From Pseudomonas xantholysinigenes (lineage in GTDB: Bacteria; Pseudomonadota; Gammaproteobacteria; Pseudomonadales; Pseudomonadaceae), in assembly GCF_014268885.2 (NCBI RefSeq), contig NZ_CP077095.1:1307501-1371500 (forward strand): a DNA stretch of 64,000 nucleotides. The letters run 5' to 3'. Positions 10,770 through 19,175 of this stretch are shown one piece after another. Positions within the stretch are counted from its first letter, which is position 1, and every line of letters starts with the position of its first letter. The position numbers and the translations under genes are program-made. The notes beneath the pieces are model-generated. The model worked only from the letters and a program-made list of their open reading frames with translations. It had not been told where the DNA came from and did not search any database.

Positions 10770-12200
10770 TCAAGCGGGGGCCCCGGAAAGGTAGAGCAAA
10801 ACCGTGCCCGTTGCAGCCACGATGACGATACTCAGCAGCACCAGGGCGAAGCCGAAGCGGATTAGCCCATGCTCTTCCTCACGGTCGGCCCCGGCCAGCC
10901 CGATGACCAGCGACAGGATCGACAACGAGCCCAACGCGCCATGCCCCGCGGCGCTGTTGGCCATGGCGGCCAGCCATGGGCCATGGGCGCTGGATAATGC
11001 CGCAATGGACGGCATCACCAGCGTGGTGCCGCCGACATTGGAGCCTGTCACGTAACCGGCCAGCCCGGCCAGCAGCGACACCGTCGAAGCCAGCGATACG
11101 CCCGACATCGCTTGCAGCGCGCGTTGCACCTCGACCAGGAAACCGGCCTTGACCATCACCTGGGAAAGCAGCAGGAACAAGAAGATCGTCGCCACTGGAA
11201 AGCGCGCCCGTTTGACCAGCGCCTGCCAGGGAAAACCCGCGCCTTGGCGCGCGGTCATCATCAGCACCACCAGCAGCAAGGCTAGTCCCGGCGACGCCAG
11301 CGGTTTCCACGACACGTTATTGCCGTGCACCACCCACAGCCCGTCCCAGCTCGACAGCAGGAACAGCCCCCGCGTGGCGATGATCACCCCCAGCAAGGCC
11401 AGGTACGGCCATGCCGTCTGCGGCCAGCGCACCAGGGCCCCGCGCCGCGCCCAGGAAAGCCCCAGGCCGACGCACACCACCGCCAGCCCGGCCAGTACCC
11501 CAGCGGCTTCGGGGCCAATCCAGCGGTTGATTACATACAACATCGCGCTGAACAACAGCGAGATCAGCCCCAGGCCGAGCCACGCCTGTACGCTGCGAAC
11601 CCGTGCCAACGCCAGTGCCACAGCCGCAAGGGCCAGGAACACCGGGGCGCTGACCAGCGCCGAATGGCTGCCCAGTTCCTGCGCCGGCACATGGGCCAGC
11701 AACGCGCCGATCACCGTGGCCAGCCCGAGCGTGCCCCAGGGCATCACCACCATGCCGGCCAGGGCCATCTTCATGCCGACCTGACGCGAGAACAGCCCCA
11801 TCAGCAGCGGCACCGTGGCGATCAGCGATACGCCGAAGCCGGTCATCGCCTCCAGCAACGGCGCCAGACCCAGCACGATGAAGATCACCTGCATCGGCGG
11901 CGTCCAGCCCAGCTCCCGCACCCAGGCGCCGATCGCCTGCGGGGCGTTGGCGCGCTCGACCAGGATGACGAAGGCCAGCCCCGGAACGATCACGCAGGCG
12001 GTGCTGAGGAACAGGATCAGGGTGTCTTGCAGGATGGCGCCGGACACCGCCGCCGACAGCGGCTGCGCGGCGCCCAGGCCCCACAGCAGCAAGACACCGG
12101 CCACGCCGGCCAGCGCGGCCTGCACGGGGGGGCGGCGCAGCAGCAGGATCAGGGCGATCACCAGGCCTATGGGGGACATTTGCAGCAGCAGGGCAGCCAT
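10770..12200 (-). CDS. lactate-permease-family (LctP/LldP) transporter
   Basis: This is a very hydrophobic protein of 476 residues with about 12 transmembrane segments. Two family-like motifs are visible: LLEAMTGFGVSLIATVPLL in the first half and GYVTGSNVGGTTLVMP in the second. Characterised lactate/glycolate permeases run about 550 residues, so this is a shorter member and its substrate may differ. The ATG at 12200 is chosen for AAGGAA nine bases upstream; an ATG at 12221 is weaker. It overlaps or abuts a MocR-type regulator, suggesting transport of an organic acid or amine-linked substrate sensed by that regulator. Confidence 0.85.
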   Translation of the reverse strand: MAALLLQMSPIGLVIALILLLRRPPVQAALAGVAGVLLLWGLGAAQPLSAAVSGAILQDTLILFLSTACVIVPGLAFVILVERANAPQAIGAWVRELGWTPPMQVIFIVLGLAPLLEAMTGFGVSLIATVPLLMGLFSRQVGMKMALAGMVVMPWGTLGLATVIGALLAHVPAQELGSHSALVSAPVFLALAAVALALARVRSVQAWLGLGLISLLFSAMLYVINRWIGPEAAGVLAGLAVVCVGLGLSWARRGALVRWPQTAWPYLALLGVIIATRGLFLLSSWDGLWVVHGNNVSWKPLASPGLALLLVVLMMTARQGAGFPWQALVKRARFPVATIFLFLLLSQVMVKAGFLVEVQRALQAMSGVSLASTVSLLAGLAGYVTGSNVGGTTLVMPSIAALSSAHGPWLAAMANSAAGHGALGSLSILSLVIGLAGADREEEHGLIRFGFALVLLSIVIVAATGTVLLYLSGAPA

Positions 12201-12389
12201 GATGTGGGTTCCTTTAGCCATCCAGGGAGTGAGGTGGAGGGTGAAGGGCGGGCGCCTGCTGAAACAGATACAGCGCCCGGGCGATTTTCAATACAGCCCG
12301 GGAGTGGGGTACTGCGGTGTTGGGAAGGAGCAAGGGCAAAGTAGTGGTTTGGGGGAGCATCGAACGCTGATGCTGAGCAGCCCGTTTGC

Positions 12390-13694
12390 TCAAAGCCCCT
12401 CGCCAAGATAGAGGCGGTGTACTTCACCGATCCGCTTACTGGCCGAGACCGGGACGCCTGCATCCTGGGCAAACCGCGGCCATTGTGCGACGGCTTCGCA
12501 GACTTCCTTGATGATCTGTCGTGCGTTCATGCCGCGAACCTGGCTGGCCACGCTCAACAGATCATCGAGGGTGAAGTCGTCGCGCTTGCCGTTCACGGTC
12601 ATCTGGTGGCTATCGACCCAGAAGCTGCCAGGCAGGTAGGAATAGGACACGTCATACGCCGGCGTCAGGTACCAAGTGCCGTCGGTGTCCATCATGAAGG
12701 CTGTGTTCTTGGTGTGATCGTCCTGGTTGCGCGCTACCAGGTTGAAGACCATACGGCGGTAGAACTGTTCGGCGCCATCGCGGGAAATCCGCAGTGCGCG
12801 CATCACCCCGAAGGCCTCGGCATAGGAGTATTGGCCAGGCTTGCGGAAGTCGGCGTGGTCGAGTGCGCACAAGGTCGCGACGTGGATCTTTTCACCTTCG
12901 GTCGTGCGGTCGAAGCGCCGGGTCATGAAGTGAGCGCGTCCACCTTCCTCCAGCAATCGGCACTCGGTCATGGTGATGCCGGCCGCCTTGGCCATCAGGT
13001 GGTAGGCGTACTCGATGCGCCCGTAGCCTTGCGAGTCCGCCAGTACGGTCGAGTCCTTGGCCACATCGAACTTGAGTAACCAGTACTCGAAGCCCGGCGG
13101 CGCGGTGACCTGGCCCGAACGGATCTCGCCTTCGGCATTCATGGCGATCACCGCCTTTGCCCGGGCGCCGCCTGCGCTGGTACCGATCTGGATGAGGTGC
13201 TGCAGGGCGCTGTCGTCCAGCGACGGGTCCTTGGCATCCAGGCGTTCAGCGATCGACTCGCGTTCGGACAACACCTCGCTGGCCAGGCGCACCAGTGCAT
13301 CGATATGGATGCTCTCCCCCTTGTCCCGCTCGGTAGCCATCGCCGGACGATACTCCAGAGCGCCCATGCCGCGCTTGCCCTGGTACAGCAGGCGCTCGAC
13401 CGGGGTGAACGTTGCCTTGTCACGCCCCTGCTGGGCCAGCCAGGCATCGATCAGCGCGTTGCCGAAATCATCGGGCAGCGAGTCGGCCAGGATCGAGGGC
13501 AGGCCCTTGAAGGTTTCGCGGTCCAGCCCCTGGAACACGTAGGTGTAGTCCTGGCGCAAGGGCATGTGGACCGGCGAGATCTCAAGGCCGGTCCTGATGA
13601 ACTCGGGGGTGTATTCGAACTCTCCGATCTGGGTCTGCGTGTTCCAGTTGAGCGCGCCTACATACACATCCCAGAGATAGATCCGTGCAATCAC
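12390..13694 (-). CDS. hipA: HipA-family serine/threonine kinase toxin
   Basis: The 434-residue protein has the HipA order: an N-terminal HipA_N-like region (MPLRQDYTY, GLPSILADSLPDDFGNALI), a glycine-rich GTSAGGARAK loop, and a kinase core with catalytic NQDDHTKN (D325, D326, H327) and the metal-binding PAYDV. HipA phosphorylates glutamyl-tRNA synthetase in E. coli; relatives hit other targets, so the target here is unknown. Start is GTG at 13694 with a GTGA overlap with the antitoxin stop, meaning translational coupling. All key catalytic residues look intact, so the toxin is probably functional. Confidence 0.93.
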   Translation of the reverse strand: MIARIYLWDVYVGALNWNTQTQIGEFEYTPEFIRTGLEISPVHMPLRQDYTYVFQGLDRETFKGLPSILADSLPDDFGNALIDAWLAQQGRDKATFTPVERLLYQGKRGMGALEYRPAMATERDKGESIHIDALVRLASEVLSERESIAERLDAKDPSLDDSALQHLIQIGTSAGGARAKAVIAMNAEGEIRSGQVTAPPGFEYWLLKFDVAKDSTVLADSQGYGRIEYAYHLMAKAAGITMTECRLLEEGGRAHFMTRRFDRTTEGEKIHVATLCALDHADFRKPGQYSYAEAFGVMRALRISRDGAEQFYRRMVFNLVARNQDDHTKNTAFMMDTDGTWYLTPAYDVSYSYLPGSFWVDSHQMTVNGKRDDFTLDDLLSVASQVRGMNARQIIKEVCEAVAQWPRFAQDAGVPVSASKRIGEVHRLYLGEGL

Positions 13695-14083
13695 CAGCTG
13701 TCATCCTTGTCGGGTTTCGGGCCACCAATGAGCGTGGGCTTGCCGATAGGCGTCCTGATTCCGTGTTCAGGTACCGGCGGTGTAGCCCGTGTGACGGTCG
13801 CCCGTATCCGCTGTTTGCCCTGCATTTTTGCCAGTTGCACGGGGCTGGTCCTGACGTCCTCGATGAGGGAGGCGAGACGATCAAGCTCTCCCAGCACCCT
13901 CAGGACGGCAATCACGTTCACCAGGGTGCCTTTGCCTGCCGTGAGCTTGCGGTAGGTCTCCCGGGAAATCCCGGCTTCATGGGCGACGATGTCCTGGCCA
14001 ATATTACGCTTCAGGCGGATAGCCTCAATGCGTTGGCCGATCTCGTTGGCGATAGCGTCGTCAGTCATTGATATGGCTTTCAT
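13691..14083 (-). CDS. hipB: HipB-like XRE antitoxin
   Basis: The 130-residue protein has an XRE helix-turn-helix (about residues 15-70: GQRIEAIRLKRNIGQDIVAHE, ISRETYRKLTAGKG) and a charged, Pro-rich C-terminal tail, longer than the 88-residue E. coli HipB. It should bind its own promoter and neutralise HipA. It is the first gene of the pair; ATG at 14083 is preceded by CCAAGG. Repeated TAGGCGTT / CCTAGG words upstream are likely its operators. Confidence 0.9.
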   Translation of the reverse strand: MKAISMTDDAIANEIGQRIEAIRLKRNIGQDIVAHEAGISRETYRKLTAGKGTLVNVIAVLRVLGELDRLASLIEDVRTSPVQLAKMQGKQRIRATVTRATPPVPEHGIRTPIGKPTLIGGPKPDKDDSW

Positions 14084-14250
14084 AACGCCTTGGATCCTAT
14101 GCTTAAAACGCCGTTATTGACCTGAATGCCTAGGATTCTAGGCTTTGTATAGTGCGCTTGAAAGAAAAATCCGCTACTGGATAAAGACTAGTTTTATAGG
14201 CGTTAAGTGCACATTTTAGTGTTTTTACCAAGAATCCTAGGCGTTGTCTG
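14084..14250 (-). promoter_or_regulatory. hipBA promoter/operator region
   Basis: This AT-rich stretch contains a perfect palindrome GCCTAG-GATT-CTAGGC at 14128-14143 and several related words: AACGCCTTGGATCCTATGC (14084-14102), ATAGGCGTTAA (14196-14206) and GAATCCTAGGCGTT (14232-14245). The recurrence of TAGGCGTT in both orientations fits cooperative autorepression by a HipB-type dimer. A clean -35/-10 pair was not assigned. Confidence 0.65.
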
Positions 14251-14313
14251 ATCCTGGTTTCCGCGGCGGATTTCAGCGATTGGTTTACCACATTTCGTTT
14301 CGCGCAGAACGGG

Positions 14314-15813
14314 CTACCGCATCGAACGTCCCGAAGTGACCAGACCTGCCAGCACCTTCTCCAGTTTCACCACCGCCTCCCTCATCTCAGCGGGTGTCAG
14401 TGCCGCAAAGCCCATCAGCAAGCCGGCATCGTTCCTCGGCACCGCGTACAAGCTGCCCAGCCCCAACAGATCGATGCCCACACCGCGTGCCGCCCTGACC
14501 ACGGCGTCTTCAGACAGGCCCTGCACGAAATGACAGGGCATCTGCAGCCCGCCGGCGGGCACCTGCGGCACGAGAAACGCCCCCAGGTGCCTGCGCAGCA
14601 GATTCGCCAGCACATCCCGGCGCTCGGCGTAGAGCGCGCGCATGGCCCGCACATGGGCGTTGAAGTGCCCGCCTTCCATGAAGCGGGCCAGGGTCAGCTG
14701 GGCGATGGAGGCGTTATGCCCGTCCTGCAGCGTGCGGGCGGTGGTCATCGGCGCGACGAGCTGGGGCGGCAGCAGCAGGTAGCCGATGCGCAGGCCGGCG
14801 AACAGCGATTTGGTGAAGGTGCCGATGTACAGCGTGCGCTCGTGTGGGTCCAGGCCCTGCACGCAGGCGGTGGGGCGGCCGGCGTAGTGGAACTCGCTGT
14901 CGTAGTCGTCCTCGATGATCCAGGCGCGTTGCTGGCGGGCCCATTCGATCGCCAGCAGGCGCCGGTCCAGCGTCAGGGTCGCGCCGGTCGGGTATTGGTG
15001 CGAAGGGGTGAGGAACACCGCCCGGGCATCCGGCGCCAGCCGGGCCATGGCGTCCACCTGCAGACCGTGCGAGTCCACCGGGACCGGCACGCATGCCAGG
15101 CCGGCGGCGGTGACGGCTTTGCGGGTGCCCTGGTACAGCGGGTCCTCGACCAGCACCTGGTCGCCGGCGTCCATGAGCACTTGGGCGCACAGGCCAAGGG
15201 CCTGTTGCGAGCTGGTGAGGATCAGGATGCGCTCGGCGGATGCCTGGGCCCCGCGCTCGAGGTTGAGGTAGTCGGCGATTGCCCTGCGCAAGGGGGCCAT
15301 GCCCTGCGGCTCGCTGTGTTCCAGCGCCTGCGTGCCGTACTCCTTGTACACCTGCCGCTCCAGCTTCTCCCAGATGGCCAGGGGGAAGTGCCGGCTTTCG
15401 GCCACGCCCGGGGCGAAGGGGCGGGGCGACTGGAAGTTGTGGACGCCACCGCTGTGCAGAATCGCTGTGCCTCGGCGGCTCAACTGCACAGGGGCTTCGC
15501 TGTGTGTCGGGCGTTGGCGCTTGCGCGACGGCAGGCACCGGGCCCGTTGCGACACGAAGCTGCCGCTGCCTACGCGCCGCTCGATAAAGCCCTCGGCGTG
15601 CAACTGGCTGTAGGCCGACTCCACGGTATCCCGCGAGACGCCCAGGGACTGGGCCAGCGGGCGCGAGGCGGGCAGCGCCTTGCCCACCGGCAGTGCGCCG
15701 TCGAGGATCAACTGGCGGATCGCCCGTTGGATACGCACATGCAAGGCCAGCGCGCCGTGGGCGGGGTCGTTGATCCAGGCTTTCACCGATTCCAGCTGCG
15801 CGTGTTTGAACAT
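14314..15813 (-). CDS. MocR/PdxR-type GntR regulator with aminotransferase domain
   Basis: This 499-residue protein carries a GntR winged helix (ALPASRPLAQSLGVSRDTVES, about 43-63) and an aminotransferase fold with the PLP-lysine motif GTFTKSLFAGLRIGY and the substrate motif PSHQYPTG. It differs from the MocR protein at 9334 in the linker and domain spacing and resembles PdxR-like activators. It is transcribed divergently from an acetyltransferase gene 259 bp away, the usual arrangement for a MocR regulator and its target. Whether it responds to PLP or an amine is not visible. Confidence 0.9.
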   Translation of the reverse strand: MFKHAQLESVKAWINDPAHGALALHVRIQRAIRQLILDGALPVGKALPASRPLAQSLGVSRDTVESAYSQLHAEGFIERRVGSGSFVSQRARCLPSRKRQRPTHSEAPVQLSRRGTAILHSGGVHNFQSPRPFAPGVAESRHFPLAIWEKLERQVYKEYGTQALEHSEPQGMAPLRRAIADYLNLERGAQASAERILILTSSQQALGLCAQVLMDAGDQVLVEDPLYQGTRKAVTAAGLACVPVPVDSHGLQVDAMARLAPDARAVFLTPSHQYPTGATLTLDRRLLAIEWARQQRAWIIEDDYDSEFHYAGRPTACVQGLDPHERTLYIGTFTKSLFAGLRIGYLLLPPQLVAPMTTARTLQDGHNASIAQLTLARFMEGGHFNAHVRAMRALYAERRDVLANLLRRHLGAFLVPQVPAGGLQMPCHFVQGLSEDAVVRAARGVGIDLLGLGSLYAVPRNDAGLLMGFAALTPAEMREAVVKLEKVLAGLVTSGRSMR

Positions 15814-15857
15814 TGGCCTGATTCCCTGGCTGATGGACCTGATTTATGGCTGCCAAT

Positions 15858-15882
15858 GCCGGGGGCGCAAAGCGCCCCCGGC
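15858..15882. repeat. GC-rich hairpin in divergent intergenic region
   Basis: GCCGGGGGCGC-AAA-GCGCCCCCGGC is a perfect 11-bp stem in the space between the MocR regulator and the acetyltransferase. It is probably the minor palindrome of a REP. The rest of the 259-bp divergent spacer, which is AT-rich at 15900-15990, probably holds both promoters and a MocR operator not resolved here. Confidence 0.6.
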
Positions 15883-16072
15883 AATCTCAAGCCCTACCCC
15901 TATCCAGAACCCCAAAATGGTCTGGCTATTACCAATCAATTGGCAGGTAAAAACCAACCACTTATCCGCTATAAAACCCCAGCCCGCAAGCAACCACCAA
16001 GGAAGGCAAGCGCTACGGGCAGGCCGGCCCCCTCACTCATTCACACTGCTTTGCCCAAAAGGGGTTCCACCA

Positions 16073-16543
16073 ATGACCACCACCCAACTACCCGTCTTCA
16101 TCCGCGAAGTGAAGCAAACCGACCTCCAGCCCTGGCACGACTACTGGGTGCAATACCAGGCCTTCTACCAGGTAGACCTGGGCCCAGCCATCACCGAGCG
16201 CACCTGGGCCCGCTTCTTCGACCCGACCGAACCCATGCACTGCGCCGTGGCCACCGACGGCGAACAGCTCTTCGGCTTCGTCCACTATGTGTTCCACCGC
16301 TCGACTTGGGGACGCAACGACTTCTGCTACCTGGAAGACCTGTTCGTGTGCCCGAGCGCCCGCGGGCGGATGCTCGGCAAGCAACTGATCGAGTTCGTCC
16401 AGGACCAGGCCCGGCAGCAGCAGTGCGACCGCCTGTACTGGCATACCCAGGAGACCAACCGGACTGCGCAGCGGTTGTATGACTGGATTGCCGAGAAGCC
16501 GGGGGTGATCGAGTATCGGATGCCGTTGAATATTGCTAACTAA
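16073..16543 (+). CDS. GNAT-family N-acetyltransferase
   Basis: The 156-residue protein has the GNAT fold, with the acetyl-CoA-binding motif A at about residues 90-115 (LEDLFVCPSARGRMLGKQLI, with R/G-x-x-G/K) and motif B WHTQETNRTAQRLYDWI. Length is typical of a single-domain GNAT. ATG at 16073 is preceded by AAAAGGGG. The substrate is unknown; divergent coupling to a MocR-type regulator suggests an amine or amino-acid-derived substrate. A REP follows the gene. Confidence 0.92.
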   Translation: MTTTQLPVFIREVKQTDLQPWHDYWVQYQAFYQVDLGPAITERTWARFFDPTEPMHCAVATDGEQLFGFVHYVFHRSTWGRNDFCYLEDLFVCPSARGRMLGKQLIEFVQDQARQQQCDRLYWHTQETNRTAQRLYDWIAEKPGVIEYRMPLNIAN

Positions 16544-16603
16544 GCCTGTCACTGTCTGTGCTGGCGCCATCGCAGGGCTGTGCGACATCCACCCATAGCG
16601 CAA

Positions 16604-16650
16604 ACCTGTAGGAGCGGGCTTGCCCCGCGATGGGCCGCAAAGCGGCCCCA
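16604..16650. repeat. REP element
   Basis: CCTGTAGGAGCGGGCTTGCC then CCGCGATGGGCCGCAAAGCGGCCCC is a single Pseudomonas REP unit with its minor GC hairpin, about 60 bp after the acetyltransferase stop. Confidence 0.85.
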
Positions 16651-16699
16651 ATGTACCGAATGATCGATAACTGATTCAGGCCTAGCCGTTGATGGTCTT

Positions 16700-17058
16700 T
16701 CGAGTGCTATTGCGTGAGGGCCGCAAGGCGCTTGGCGGTGGTCTTGCAGTGCTCTCTAGATGCGCGGCGCTTCGCGGGTAAACCCGCTCCCACAGTTTAT
16801 TTCGGGCCAGTCTCTCCTGTGCCATTACCTGGTCCGCCTTGATAGTACGGCGGGGTCTCAGCGTGTGCGTTGCCGCCGCTCCACATGACTCAAGGCATGC
16901 ACCAAGGCAGGCACCGGTACTTTCACAGGAACTATTGGCCCGAAACAAACTGTGGGAGCGGCCTTGTGCCGCGATGCGCCGCGCGGGCTGCGCTCGATCT
17001 GGTAGGCGCTACAGGATCCCCGACGAACACCTTTCGGCCCTCACGCAAACACTTTGAA
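16700..17058. repeat. diverged inverted pair of a ~130-bp REP-containing repeat
   Basis: The left arm (about 16702-16829) and right arm (about 16925-17056, opposite strand) share TTGCGTGAGGGCCG, CGCTCCCACAGTTT, TTTCGGGCCA and CCTGTG in the same order, so they are two copies of one element facing each other across about 100 bp. Open frames on both strands share a word like LARNKLWER, an artefact of reading the same repeat. Together with the REP at 16604 this fills the 571-bp gap; no convincing gene is present. Confidence 0.7.
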
Positions 17059-17069
17059 AGCGAACACAA

Positions 17070-17096
17070 TAAAAAAGGCTGCCCGAGGGCAGCCTT
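17070..17096 (-). terminator. nrdB intrinsic terminator
   Basis: Read on the minus strand, AAGGCTGCCC-TC-GGGCAGCCTT is a perfect 10-bp stem followed by a T run (A run at 17070-17076 on plus). It lies 18 bp after the nrdB stop. Confidence 0.92.
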
Positions 17097-17114
17097 CTGG
17101 AGTAGCTGGACAAA

Positions 17115-18362
17115 TCAGTCCCAGCTCAGAGCACCACCAGTCTGGTACTCGATAACGCGAGTCTCAAAGAAGTTCTTCTCCTTCTTCAAGTCCATGATCT
17201 CGCTCATCCATGGGAACGGGTTGGTAGTCCCCGGATACTCTTCCTTCAACCCAATCTGAGTCAGTCGACGGTTGGCAATGAACTTGAGGTAGTCCTCCAT
17301 CATCGCCGCATTCATGCCCAGCACGCCGCGTGGCATGGTGTCACGGGCGTATTCGATCTCCAGCTGGGTACCCTGCAGAATCATCTGGGTAGCCTCTTCC
17401 TTCATCGCGGCATCCCACAGGTGCGGGTTCTCGATCTTGATCTGGTTGATCACGTCGATGCCGAAGTTCAGGTGCATGGACTCGTCGCGCAGGATGTACT
17501 GGAACTGCTCGGCGACGCCGGTCATCTTGTTGCGGCGGCCCATGGACAGGATCTGGGTGAAGCCGCAGTAGAAGAAGATGCCTTCCAGTACGCAGTAGTA
17601 GGCGATCAGGTTGCGCAGCAGCTCTTTGTCGGTCTCGACGGTGCCGGTATTGAACTCAGGATCCGAGATGGCGCGGGTGTACTTCAGGCCCCAGGCGGCT
17701 TTTTTCGCGACCGACGGGATCTCGTGGTACATGTTGAAGATCTCGCCTTCATCCATGCCCAGCGATTCGATGCAGTACTGGTAGGCGTGGGTGTGGATCG
17801 CCTCTTCGAAGGCCTGGCGCAGGATGTACTGGCGGCACTCGGGGTTGGTGATCAGGCGGTACACGGCCAGGGCCAGGTTGTTGGCAACCAGCGAGTCGGC
17901 GGTGGAGAAGAAGCCGAGGTTGCGCATCACGATGCGGCGCTCGTCTTCGGTCAGGCCGTCCATGCTCTTCCACAGGGCGATGTCGGCGGTCATGTTGACC
18001 TCTTGCGGCATCCAGTGGTTGGCGCAGCCGTCGAGGTACTTCTGCCAGGCCCAGTCGTACTTGAACGGGACCAGCTGGTTGAGGTCGGCGCGGCAGTTGA
18101 TCATGCGCTTTTCATCGACCGCGACGCGGGCCGAGGAGCCTTCCAGCTCGGCCAGGCCTTCGGCGATGTCCAGGGCGTCCAGGGCAGCCTTGGCGCGCTT
18201 GACGGCGTCGGAGTCGGCGGCGGTGGCGGCGCGGGCTTCCAGGGCGGCGGCACCGCCGGCGCTGTCGAGCTTGTCGAGGGTGGTGGCTGCGGCCTGCGCG
18301 GGGGTGTTTCCTTTGGCGGCGACTTCACCGTCTTCTTTGTCGAATTCGTCCCAGCTCAGCAT
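17115..18362 (-). CDS. nrdB: class Ia ribonucleoside-diphosphate reductase beta subunit
   Basis: This 415-residue subunit houses the diiron-tyrosyl cofactor that NrdA needs to reduce NDPs to dNDPs. The first metal ligand D156 and the motif E187-A-I-H190-T-H-A-Y194 keep the spacing of E. coli D84, E115, H118 and Y122, so a radical tyrosine is present and it is class Ia rather than a Phe-type class Ic. An Ala-rich N-terminal extension of about 90 residues precedes the ferritin-like core, and the C-terminal GGALSWD tail should dock NrdA. It is on the same strand as nrdA but separated by about 1.4 kb and has its own upstream control region. Confidence 0.97.
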   Translation of the reverse strand: MLSWDEFDKEDGEVAAKGNTPAQAAATTLDKLDSAGGAAALEARAATAADSDAVKRAKAALDALDIAEGLAELEGSSARVAVDEKRMINCRADLNQLVPFKYDWAWQKYLDGCANHWMPQEVNMTADIALWKSMDGLTEDERRIVMRNLGFFSTADSLVANNLALAVYRLITNPECRQYILRQAFEEAIHTHAYQYCIESLGMDEGEIFNMYHEIPSVAKKAAWGLKYTRAISDPEFNTGTVETDKELLRNLIAYYCVLEGIFFYCGFTQILSMGRRNKMTGVAEQFQYILRDESMHLNFGIDVINQIKIENPHLWDAAMKEEATQMILQGTQLEIEYARDTMPRGVLGMNAAMMEDYLKFIANRRLTQIGLKEEYPGTTNPFPWMSEIMDLKKEKNFFETRVIEYQTGGALSWD

Positions 18363-18732
18363 CGTATTAAGCTCCTGCGTGAGGGTTACCTACGGCAACC
18401 GTTGGATTTAGAAAGAGGTTTTGCGATACCGCATATGCCACTCGGCTTGGGTGGGGGAGGCCGACCTCCCATCGCATCGATAATCTATTCGGGCTAGTAA
18501 CCACTTGTTCACGATCTGTCGGGTGTCGTAACAAGTAGGAAATGCATGGCCTCAGATACAGGCGTTTCGCCTGCATTGGGCAGCTTTTCGCCCTTTCAAA
18601 GGGCGCGCATTATACCGGAATCACTACCCGCTGGGGTAAGGCGGGATCCGGTCTGATGTACATTTCGACCGGCGTTAAGGACGGTCGTTCGTTCGCTTAG
18701 CGAGTGGTAGCGGGAAAGGAGTTTAGCTCAGA
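18363..18732 (-). promoter_or_regulatory. nrdB leader with a secondary promoter
   Basis: A perfect TATAAT (18609-18614 on the minus strand), in the context CGGTATAATGCGCGCC common to strong Pseudomonas promoters, lies about 245 bp before nrdB. A weak TTACCC at 18634-18639 is the best -35. Between it and the gene are a hairpin CGCCCTTTGAAAGGGCG next to the -10 and a CAGGCG-AAA-CGCCTG hairpin near 18560. No gene is seen here. Confidence 0.55.
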
Positions 18733-18782
18733 GCAACAATATATGGTGTCTTTTTTTGTCAAAAGGCACCATATGTTGATTT
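18733..18782 (-). promoter_or_regulatory. NrdR-box pair and promoter upstream of nrdB
   Basis: Two boxes resembling the NrdR consensus ACACTATATATAGTGT are present: AACAATATATGGTGTC at 18735-18750 and GCACCATATGTTGA at 18766-18779, centres about 30-31 bp apart, which is the usual three-turn spacing. A perfect -35 TTGACA on the minus strand (18757-18762) lies between them. This fits an ATP/dATP-sensing NrdR repressor controlling nrdB separately from nrdA. Confidence 0.7.
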
Positions 18783-18894
18783 TGAGCAAGGCCTGCGGGG
18801 GGAGTCCCAGTGAGGGGCGCGTTGCGGAAGGGGGAGGGAGAGGCCATCCGTGGCCAACGTCACCAGCATTATTACGGGTGAGTATTTTTCCAGC

Positions 18895-19164
18895 CTATAC
18901 GTCTAACGTGTGAGTCCATTTAGAAACGCCGGCTTTGGACAGGTAGTCGACCAATGGACGCGAGCCAAAGAATTGAAGCCTGCTTCCCAAGCGGTACGCA
19001 AGGGCTGACTGGTCGATCCTGAATCCCAGGGCTCGTGCCGCGCTTGTCAGATGGAGGAGAAGACCGTCGTTATCTCCATTGGTGGCTTTGGCATCGAAAA
19101 CGGCGAAATCAATCCAGCCGCCGTTCTGTCCCCGTTCTCTGAGGTGGGCCATTCGAATTTTCAT
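18895..19164 (-). CDS. hypothetical protein in nrdA-nrdB interval
   Basis: The 89-residue protein has no signal peptide or membrane segment. It begins MKIRMAHLRERG and ends in a basic/aromatic segment (LSKAGVSKWTHTLDV). AGGGGG seven bases before the ATG is a good ribosome binding site. It starts 11 bp after the 82-residue gene at 19176, so the two form a small operon. Codon use is less GC3-rich than in nrdA or nrdB, which suggests later acquisition. I do not recognise a function. Confidence 0.65.
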   Translation of the reverse strand: MKIRMAHLRERGQNGGWIDFAVFDAKATNGDNDGLLLHLTSAARALGFRIDQSALAYRLGSRLQFFGSRPLVDYLSKAGVSKWTHTLDV

Positions 19165-19175
19165 AATGCAGCCCC

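Noticed and set aside
14530..16482. Long plus-strand frame across the second MocR gene and the acetyltransferase gene
   Set aside because: It is antisense to a well-supported MocR gene and reads the acetyltransferase out of frame.
16682..17057. Small frames containing an LARNKLWER-like word
   Set aside because: Both lie within copies of one repeat and in opposite orientation; treated as repeat-derived, not genes.
18704..18913. 69-codon frame over the nrdB control region
   Set aside because: It overlaps the NrdR boxes and -35 element and has no ribosome site or family pattern.
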